A stretch of DNA of 64,000 bases, from assembly GCA_973895155.1 (NCBI GenBank), contig OZ316896.1, positions 17,794,001 through 17,858,000 of the forward strand, given 5' to 3'. Shown here one piece after another: positions 55,201-64,000 of this stretch. The position numbers and the translations under genes were made by a program. Position 1 is the first letter of the stretch, and each line of letters starts with the position of its first letter. The notes under the pieces are model-generated. The model searched no databases and was not told where the DNA came from. It was given only the letters and a program-made list of their open reading frames with translations. The DNA is from Marsupella aquatica (lineage: Eukaryota > Marchantiophyta).

Positions 55201-58179
55201 CTAAGAATGACTTGTGAGTTGAGATTTGTAGGACATTGCGGCTATCAATGTGGATGGACGAGGACAAGGACATTTAAGTAATGACAAGGTTTGTTGGTGG
55301 CATTTTGAAAAAGTTATTAAGACAAGATTTCTATAGATGAATCCTTAGAACGAAATGGATACTTGTGATTTCCTTTTTGATAGGAAGGTACTTAATGAAG
55401 AGCCCATTTGGTGTGAATGTATAAATCCTTGTTTTATTGGAATTGTTTTATGAGAGAGTTCTAGTCTTAGCCACAAACTGAAATGGTTTTTCTCAAACTG
55501 AATACTTTTAGAAATGTGTGGACTCATGAGGTTCTGTCAGTAGTATTAGTGCTTGTTTTTGAATTTTTTTGAAGAAAGTTTCTATGCAAATCTTTTCTTT
55601 CACGACCTGCTTTCTTCATTCAATCCAATTTTTGTCAAAAATCAGCCATAGGTCATGCCTGGTTAAGTAAGTTTGCGGATAGGTTCATTTTGAAAACGTT
55701 TTGTTAAAACTGCACGAAAACAGCTATGAGCTTTGCAAAATATCTATTGTGACCAATGTTAGAAAGTTTGTGCAAACCGGGAGAGAGATATCGAATGGTA
55801 ATTCTGTGTTGTCTGGTTTTAATTTTCTTTAGTTTAACTACATTCTAAGTCTAGGAAATCACCTGTATGCTAGAGGCAATTTGCTGGAGCAGATGCAACT
55901 TCAGAAGGTCAGAATGTTTAAAACATGTTTCATAGCTGGTCAGCTGTAACTCTTAACCTTGAATTTTTCTACTTTGTTCAGGAAAGCGTCACTCCCGTTA
56001 ATACTGGGGACACCAAAAACAGACCTCTACCAGAAAACTCAACAGCAGAGACTTCCACCAGGGTCGTCCACAAGTATATACGTTGTGACAAGTGTTCAAT
56101 GGAACCCATAAAAGGCCCAAGATTCAAGTCTATGGTACAATATGACTATGATTTGTGTGTCGGATGTTTCGAGAAGGGCGGTCACAGATATGACCAGTAT
56201 GTTCGTATTGATCTACCTACTGTAAGTAACCGCAAGCGACTGATAGACCTCTTGAAAGAATTAAAGACATTTTTAATTCATCTGCTCACACACAACTTTT
56301 ACTATGGAAGGTTTGGCTGGACGCAAACACAGCATTCCCGTTGGAATATTAGAGTGTATTGAAACAGAGTGCATGATCCAGCTTCTGGAACACATGCCAT
56401 AAGTGAGCTAGATGTAGATGAACAAATGTTGTAGAAAGTATACAAGTCAGTAAAGTGATTTAGTCAAAAGAGGTTGAAGGAAGATCAGATAGCTCTAGCA
56501 CAAACATATCAGACCTCTGACATGCCTGCACTGGATGTTTTGAAATGAATCTGCGTACAATGGTGGAAAGTTTGATCCATAGTAGCCCATAGTAACCTTT
56601 GCTACTGTAGCGTGCTCTTCCGAGACATCTGGAGTGTTGAGGCTGTCCTACTGTCCCAAGGATATATTACTGAAGAGGAGATGAAAGTGAGTACATTAAG
56701 AAACAAATTCTAAGGCGCTTGTAGAGGACTGAGCATAGGAATATTTTCTATTGGATTATTTTGATTATATGGGGATGAAATAAAAATTGACTTTTGAGTT
56801 GGGATTTGTAGGATCATCGGGCTATTTATGAGGGCGGAGGAGCACATGTACAATCACATTCTAATGAGGTTTGTTTGATTCCTTGTCTTGACGAAGGAAA
56901 AACCCTGTGGCATGATGAGGTTTTGGTGAGATTTGGAAAAATTATTGTGGAAAAGCACTCTAACCCAGACCTTAGTATAAATGAGTATATAGAACTAGAT
57001 GTGTATTTGAGTTTTTCTTCTCAGACGGTCCAACATGAAGAGCTACAGTAGTTTGGTGCAAATGGTTAAAACCTCTTCCTTTAAGCTAAAACTAATAATA
57101 AAATCTTCTGAAGAGATGGAACTGATCAGGATAATGAAAGTGTTTTCTTGGAATTTCTGGAAATTATTTGTGGATTTATAGTATGACGGAATGCTAAAAA
57201 GCTTGTACTGTCGGAGGACATATCTGTAGTTTTGAGGTTGTCCACGTGTCTCCCAAAGGTACACTCTAAACAAAGTCTTAGAGGATAGATTATTTTCTAT
57301 TCTATAGTTTCAAATCTGATTTTTCAAGGCAATCTAAGACGGTAGTAGAGGAACAAGTACAAGCAAATTCGCACTGAACCATCATTAGAATAAATTCAAA
57401 GCTGTGGCCTTCATTACTTAAGCTGACAGTAGTCAAGCCCGTTGCAGACTAGAAGAGAAACTGACCTGATGTTTGGTGCCGTCAATGGTATTTGGTAGGA
57501 CTTTCAAACCCTTGAAGGAAGCACATTGTGCAAAATGCGAAATCTGAGATATTTGCAGATGGCCAACTTGGCCATTGATCAAAGTCATGGTGCAACACTG
57601 CCGTCGACACTCGTCGTCCTTAAAATGGTTCGGGTGCAGTTTTCTGATTTCCCTTTCCGCCCAAGCGACCATGAGCGGATGGCCTTTCTGCACATGTCGG
57701 ATTGTCCTGAACTTCGTACCCTTCCCACTACTTTTGGCCGACTCTCATCCCTTCAAGTGTTACATATTTGGAGTGCTCCTCATTTGAAGACCTTGCCTGA
57801 CTCGCTTGGGAGTTTGCAAAAGCTGGCAGCTCTATGGCTGGTGGATTGTGAGAATCTAGCGGAGTTACCGCAAACATTTGGCCAACTGGGAGCTTTGGAA
57901 ACCGTAGACATTTTTCACTGCGATTCTCTATCAGCCTTGCCAAAGTCGTTTGGATATTTACCAAATCTCAAAACTCTGGCTATTTTGGGCTGTCGTCGTC
58001 TTCACAACCTGCCCGATACATTCCTGGAGCTTCAAGGATTGGAGACGCTAGTCCTAGATAGGACATATTTGCAGAGCATTCCCAAATTCGAGAATCTTAG
58101 GTTATTGAAAGTCCGTGCATCTCAGGAAGCTCCTCATTTCCGAATCGAGTATATCCTACGGCCTCGTCGTACAGTTTAG
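52299..58179 (+). pseudogene. HNL4: hydrolase-NB-ARC-ZZ-LRR gene with one frameshift
   Basis: Exons: 52299-52370 (MGQGGSSS..., myristoylation-type), 52572-53254, 53603-53773, 53934-54986, 55982-56221 and 57499-58179. All junctions are phase 0 as in HNL3. Exon 2 is 10 nt shorter than HNL3: a harmless 9-nt loss near 52738 and one missing A near 52708 (GAAATG against GAAAATG) that shifts the frame before GHSFGG. Everything downstream is open: P-loop GMGGIGKTT, LLLVLDD, GLAL, MHD, ZZ finger (IRCDKCSMEPIKGPRF, YDLCVGCF) and LRRs. It could be a recent pseudogene or a single-base assembly error in an A run. A 33-bp tandem duplication (53802-53867) lies in intron 3. Closest to HNL3. Confidence 0.8.
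55982..56221 (+). other. ZZ zinc-finger exon of HNL4 (80 codons)
   Basis: Same boundaries and linker as in HNL3 (GTTCAG|GAA, ACT|GTAAGT). It encodes IRCDKCSMEPIKGPRFKSMV, YDYDLCVGCF and YVRIDLP with all four cysteines. Confidence 0.8.
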
Positions 58180-61100
58180 AACGAAACTCGCGAGGCTGAG
58201 GAGGAAACTGGTGATGAAGAAAGTTGGCTTCTCTTGCAGACAAATACTTGTCAAATGGCCATTTCTCTACAGTCGATTGACTCAAGGGGGGAGGGTAATC
58301 ATCGGCAAGTAATCTCGACGAGAGAACATGACTCTGTCTAGTCTTACACGGAGAACTGGCAAGTCCCACTCGGATTGGGAAGTCTCACAACTGAAACACC
58401 TGCGAGAGAGAACCGTCTGGTCTCTGGAGTATGGTGACAATGTATCGACTCCTTCCTAGACTGTATATTGGTCAGTGGATCTAGACATGGGAGATGCAGC
58501 ACAGTAGAGTTGGAATTGTCGCGGAGCAGTGTACAGCTACATCCTGATTGCGCGTGATCCCCTGAATCCATCGGCTAGGGTACGATTTATATGGAGAGAT
58601 ACGTCCAGATAAATGTGCAATCTCGCCATACTCAACCTACCTGATACATTTCTGTACCACCAGAGACTCGCCGCCCAGGCCTAGTAAGCACACATTTGCA
58701 GAGTATTCTTGACTTGGAGAATTTTCCGCTATTGAATGATCGCTGGTTATCTCGGGCTGACGAAAGTGGAGGAGAATGTAGCTCTTGCAGGCTGTGAATA
58801 GTCGAACAGCCATTTCTCTGTAACATCTCCCAATCCATCGCGATCTGAGGGGGGAGGGGCATCATCTGCAAGTAATCTTCGAGCAATATACATCACTCTG
58901 GCGAGTCCAAAGATTGGAACTTCTGGAATGTGTTCGGAACAGATTGATTATGTCCTCTGCGAACCCCAAATTCTTGAAAGATTGGCCTCTCTGAGTCAAC
59001 TGGTTATTCCTATCTTGACCCTGGTGTGATCCATGTGGTTAGGAAATTAGTCTCACCCGGATCGGAAACTAAACAACTGAAACGCCTGCAAGTGAAATAC
59101 GGTTGGTCATGGAGTAAGGCGATCCAGACAAGGGACATGAAGCAGAGCAAAATTTGCCTTTCCCAGGAGCAGTGCACAGGTGCGTTTTGATCCCCGATCT
59201 CAGCCTGAATGAGTTTTGCCGTTCAGTAGCGCTTGACTCTACTTCGTAATTCTTTTTTCTAAATATGATAACGTTTGTGTTGTGCTTCACACTATATCAT
59301 CAGGACACATACCTCGGCAAATTAAGGCTGCAACGGATGCACAGTTTCCATGATCGATCATAAGCAGAACCAAAAGTTACCCCCAAGATTCATTTCAAAA
59401 TATTTAATGGATGCACGTTGCAGTTCTTAGCACATAAACTCGGCAGACTACTCATACTTTGTATTGGTAGCAGCCTAGGTCGGTAATAGAAGGTGGATCT
59501 TGAGTTCTGATTATTGACTTTATATACAAATGGGAATATGGTGGTTGAAAGTGCTTAAGACAAACTTTCCATCTAGACTTCGGTGCGATCAGGTCAAATG
59601 ATCATTAAAAATTTTGGAATGTTTTCCAGAAGGTTGCTTCGTAGGGGTTACTAACACAACGTAGATCGAAATGAAAGTAGTGATTACTCCCGAGCAGTTG
59701 CTCCGAACTCTGACCGCTGGGTTGAGAAAACATAAAACATTATTGCTGGATAATGATACATGTTAGTATCCATTGGAGTGGAATGTGGTATTAATGCTGA
59801 CTACGTATACTCCCAGGTATACGAAGTGCAGATATAAGCGATGGAGACGGCTTCTGATGAGAATGTTTACCTCAATTGCTGTGGATTTAGCATCAGACAA
59901 TTTTGACTCGGCTGCTCAATGAACATTGTCTGCTTCACACTCAGAAGGCCCATATTTGGAGCAAAAAGCCGTTCAGTCAGCTTGGATACTCTCGGACTGC
60001 ACCTCTTTCCACTTGTGCCCCGACAAGTCACTGAAATCTGCAGCCTAGAATTCTCCAATCAACGCAGCTCGCAGGGGATGGTCATCAGAATACCTGTGCA
60101 TGCAAGCTTCCCCCAGTATGAGGAGAAAGAACTGTGGAATTAACTCAAGCTCTAGCATGTGCTGTTTTGCGCTAAGGGTCGCAACACTTAACTAATTTCG
60201 ATTACTGCTGTCAGAGGAGGCCCTAAGTACTGAAGTTTTAGCCAGAATATTCTGAAATCCTCTCGAATATGCGTTTTCATTGTGGAAGGTATTGTGTACT
60301 TTCGTGACTACTTCAATGCAGGGAAGATTCTCGAACAGGCAAGCTCTGCATTGGTTGTGAGGGTGAAGCGCTTTAGAACTTGGAAGTGTATGATTTCGCT
60401 ACACCTCCACTTCACCACCAGCTGTTGAAAGGAGCACATCATGAGCTCCACTGACTGATAATGATACCGAGGAAATTGGTGACATCTGTAGTGAGCAATT
60501 GTAGGATTAAATGTTTTTAATACCATACCCTAAGGGAAGGCAGCTGATGTAAGATTGAATTCCCTCCCCATGTGGAAAGCTGAAGAGGACTTATTGATGG
60601 CTGTAAATTACTCAGGACTGTACATGTTATTTCTGAGACTTGGATGTCACAAAGCCTTCGAAGGATTTTGGTTTCAGAGTTTACTCCGGGTTGTGACGAT
60701 GGACGATCACAAAGTTACCATTATTCAACTGAAATTTAGGAGTAACATCAATATTACTGAGGAATCATGTTGTGGTATTGAATAACTTTTCGAGTTAACC
60801 AGACTTTTTACTGTTGTATACCAATCAAGTGCGGTTTGCAAGCTTTCAAAGAAACTGCCTGTTGTTTGCTGCTTTGATGCGATTTGGTAGGTCTGATTTC
60901 AAGGAAGCACATTGTATAAAATGCGAAAACTGAGATATTGGGAGATCATGGATCATTGATCAAAGTCACGGTGTAACACTGCTGTCGACACTCGTCGCCC
61001 CTGAGATGTCAACGGTGTTTTTCTCTGATTCCCTTTCAGCCCAAGGGATCACGAGAGGATGGCCGTTCTGAAAAAGTTGTTATGTCGAGGACTTCACACC

Positions 61101-61490
61101 CTCCCCGCTTCTTTTGGCCAACTCTCATTCACTCGGGTTATGCATTGACTGGTATCCTTTGAAGAGATTGCCTGACTCTGCTGGGAGTTCACCAAAACTG
61201 ACTTATCTGACTAGCATTGTTGCGTTGCAGTGGTTCAGCTGAGTTACCTAATTAAGTCATCTGGCCAATTCGTAGCTTTAGAAAGATTGGAAAGTTGATA
61301 CAGCATTGCTGTATCAACTTTCCCAAAGTCATTTGGATGTTTATCAAGGCTTTGATATCTGCTTATGAGAGGCTGTTGTAGTCTTCACGACGTGCCAGAT
61401 ACATTCCTACAACTTCAAGGACTGGAGCGCCTTTACCTATAGTCAAATATTTGCAGATCGTGAGAATACCAGAATTGGAGAATTTAAGAT
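58180..61490. repeat. 3' flank duplicated from / with 19.06-22.44 kb
   Basis: Collinear with the HNL2 3' flank, including the LRR fragments at about 58637-58745 and 60880-61490. Small indels only, so the duplication is fairly recent. No intact gene seen. Confidence 0.75.
60880..61490 (+). pseudogene. Decayed HNL LRR exon, second copy
   Basis: Twin of 21740-22430, with the GATGCGATTTGGTAG context, ACACTGCTGTCGACACTCGT and the PDTF segment near 61398. Broken by many indels. Confidence 0.65.
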
Positions 61491-61669
61491 CATAGGGCCT
61501 ATACAAAATATTCAGAAAAATACAACCTATGACAGGTTGAATAATTTATGCATAATAAATTTCCCAGAGTTTGTCCTAAAAGTAGAGAAAAATATAAATC
61601 CTATGGCTATTGCCCAAACGAGTCAGAGTGGTCGGCGCTGTTAGCACACAAGTACAGCAACTTACTCTC

Positions 61670-61975
61670 TGAAATCGGACTATTTTGATTGAATCTCTCG
61701 TCAATTAGACAACTTCGATTCAATCTCTGCCACTTAAATCCGACACGGTCCATTCAATCTCTCCCACGTACTTCATTCAAACAGCTTCAATTCAATCTCT
61801 GCCTCGTCATTCAGACAGCTCCAAGCCAACGGTTCAATTTATTCCTCTTGCAAGTGAAATCTAGCGTTTACCACACAAAAAGGTCTGCCTGTGACACTCT
61901 GCACACTTTCTTGCTGGTCAAGCAGAAGTAAGTGTTATTACCGTCACAGGAGAACTGTAGTTTGTGGGTCTGCAA
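61670..61975. repeat. Dispersed TTCAATCTCTGCC repeat, copy 4
   Basis: Several tandem-like units (GATTGAATCTCTCGTCAATT, CTTCGATTCAATCTCTGCC) followed by the CTGTAGTTTGTGGGTC end, as at 50860-51160. Confidence 0.65.
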
Positions 61976-62798
61976 AGGCTGACCCTTCCAGACGTCTATT
62001 ATTCTACATGTAAATTTGATACAAAAGAAATTGTGACTGTTAGATTTAGATATAGCATATTCATCCTGGAACATGAAAAGTTATTTTGTCCTCTAGCAAA
62101 AAGTTTAAGTTTTTTAGTGAAATACAGGTGATCTAATTCTTTTGTGACAAATATAAATAGGACATTGATTAGGAAGCATGACATTGAAAAGTTGTGCACA
62201 TAAGGTACAAGAATAAAAGTACACATGTAAAGAAAAATAATAATGTACAGGAAAAATTTAAGTCTATGGTATTGGGTTCTACACATACTATACACCAATG
62301 AAGATACTTATGTACTTATCTTAGCTAATGACACTCAAATGAATTAAAACCATAAATTTAGGACACAAAACTATGAGTAGAACTTAAAGACATGAGGAGT
62401 GCACTTAAATAGATCATTTCTTCTTCACTCATCTGAATAAGGGCTAGACCTTCCGTGAGCTGGTGGATGATCAAAAGTATAGCAAGGATTGAAAAATTTA
62501 GAGGGGTGCCAGATTAAATTCAAAATCTAAAATATACAAGGGATGCACCTTGGTAAGATACATTGAATAAAATACACAAGAAAAGAAGTTTGAATAAGAC
62601 AAAATACTAGAAGATGGATTCACCATATTATAATTGATTGTGGAGAGAAAATCTGGTCCTCCACCCCACTACTCTCATAATATTGTGGAAAACATCTGCT
62701 TGGACAATAATTACACATGAAAACAGCATGGGAGCTCTTTCAAACACCCTAGACATTGGGTTATAGATGGTACTATGCCCAAGTATCGTCACTCTATC
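61976..62798. other. AT-rich spacer, no gene seen
   Basis: No supported exon, RNA gene or strong repeat. Short minus-strand open frames at 61868-62298 are leucine/phenylalanine-rich chance frames. Confidence 0.5.
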
Positions 62799-63901
62799 CT
62801 ATGTCTCCACCCTTGCGTTAGCCTGCTTGAGTGCATCCCTCAATGTGTGGCATAGCTTGAGACCCTCATGGACTCCTTCACGGAAATCCCGTAATTCCGC
62901 AAAATATACCTCGGGAATGTTGTAGGCAAGGGGCTCCTCTAGGTTCCCCACAAGAGATTCAAGCCACTCCAATGTGTAATCCTCATCCTGGATGTCTTCC
63001 TCAATCTGACTATCTCCCGTTCCTGCTGACAATGCTGACACCTTTGTTAGTTTCCCCAAGATGGTAGTGGCAATGCTTCGGATCTCGGTGGTAAGAGGTG
63101 GCCTAGCTTCTTCGGGTCCCGGGGCAGCAGTCGATCCTTCTCACTGGCCAACAAGAATGATCCCATCAAATGTAAAGCTCCGCCCAGTTTTAGACTCTTG
63201 GGCTCAACGGCCAATACCTTTGTCAATCCGTAGTACCACCATCCGTAAACATGGGCTGGATGTTTCTTAATATCCATGGCAATTATGAAATGTTCTCCAT
63301 TCACTACTCCGGATTGCCCATTACCAAGGACCCGTTGATGAACCTTGGCCAGAAATCCCTTGTGCACTGCATCTTTGACGGCCGAGAGGATGAATGGCCG
63401 TGGTGGAGGTGGGATTTTTCACCCAACAGGCCACCATTGCCAACGCGAGATTCCCTACTATGTTTCGGGGGGTGAATGAGAACTGCTGGTTCTCAAGAAA
63501 CAAGAGCTTAGCTAATTCAGCATGAGGCACCAACCGCTGAATATGTGCAAAATAGATCCCTTTCGTACGCAATTCCATTCCAGCCTCAAGGTCCCAGCTC
63601 CTCCCTGGAATCCTAATCTCATGAATTTGGTGAATCCGGTGGCTTGAAAGATAGCCTTGCAATCCTCCATCACCCTGGCAGAGGTCTTGGGGTAAATTCG
63701 ACGGAAAACTTTCCTCATAACCGGTGCGGCGCTTGCTGCCCTTCTTTCTTCCCTCTCCTTCTCAGTTAGTGTCGCAATGTAGTCCCGGGTAAGCAGCCTG
63801 TATCTATGAACGCGAGCTGCATTGAACTTCGGCTGATCAAGCATCCATACTCCCACAAAATCGCTTGATCGCAAAATCCCGTCACCCGTATCTCGTAGCA
63901 A
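62799..63901 (-). pseudogene. Unidentified protein gene broken by frameshifts
   Basis: On the minus strand a protein-like reading passes through four frames. It runs from about 63880 (FVGVWMLDQPKFNAARVHRY..., REERRAASAAPVMRKVFRRIYPKTS) to EIRIPGRSWDLEAGMELRTK, FAHIQRLVPHAELAKLLFLE and LALAMVACWV. It continues as VHKGFLAKVHQRVLGNGQSG and KVLAVEPKSLKLGGALHLMG, then TKVSALSAGTGDSQIEED... to a stop at 62799. Shifts fall near 63610, 63400 and 63070. Introns cannot explain all three because the frames abut. I do not recognise the family; it may be a repeat-encoded protein. The 5' end may lie beyond the window. Confidence 0.5.
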
Positions 63902-64000
63902 ATTTCAAATCCTGGCCCGAAATGGCCCCCGTAACTCGATTAAACACCAGCAATCAAACCCCAGGAAAAACCCATCGCAAAGAGCCCGTGATCACATCAC

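Overview
The window looks like nuclear DNA of a land plant, most likely a liverwort of the Marchantia type. The strongest clue is four tandem copies of a resistance-type gene whose N-terminus is an alpha/beta-hydrolase followed by NB-ARC and LRR exons. This is the HNL (hydrolase-NBS-LRR) class described from liverworts. Genes have GT-AG introns, long AT-rich spacers, degenerate minisatellites and a short plant-type telomere motif. No bacterial operons, rRNA or tRNA genes were recognised.

Layout. 0-3 kb: minisatellite and AT-rich sequence. 5.05-11.30 kb: HNL1, broken by a 5-nt deletion. 13.39-19.06 kb: HNL2, broken several times. 19.06-22.43 kb: duplicated 3' flank with decayed LRR pieces. 22.4-26.2 kb: repeats, including a perfect 47-bp inverted repeat. 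26.2-39.2 kb: a three-gene block bounded by a 27/29 inverted repeat. 41.18-46.63 kb: HNL3, the only intact copy (960 aa in my model). 49.26-49.44 kb: a stranded hydrolase fragment. 52.30-58.18 kb: HNL4, broken by one missing A. 58.2-61.5 kb: a second copy of the duplicated 3' flank. 62.8-63.9 kb: a frameshifted gene on the minus strand.

HNL gene structure. All four copies fit a six-exon model whose splice junctions are all phase 0: a short leader exon (MGQ/MAQ...), two hydrolase exons, one NB-ARC exon, one exon encoding an NBR1-like ZZ zinc finger, and one LRR exon. The ZZ exon between NB-ARC and LRR is present and intact in every copy, even where the rest of the gene is broken. A further conserved segment just after the NB-ARC exon could act as an alternative exon ending in a stop.

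The 26-39 kb block is the best candidate for an undescribed system. It carries two divergent transcription units. To the left lie a 1295-aa protein with a ParB-like region and a DNA-methyltransferase-like C-terminus, then a 389-aa FCP1-like HAD-fold protein with an altered catalytic motif. To the right lies an 1160-aa protein with three DUF8039-like repeats fused to a DUF7869-like putative DDE transposase. Introns, leaders and spacers of this block hold about 18 copies of a 17-bp near-palindrome, CTCGAGATCRTCTCGAG, which I did not find in the flanking HNL DNA. The asymmetric central base follows the direction of transcription on both sides. I infer a large DNA transposon, or a domesticated derivative, that carries its own DNA-binding and modification-like protein and a matching array of sites.
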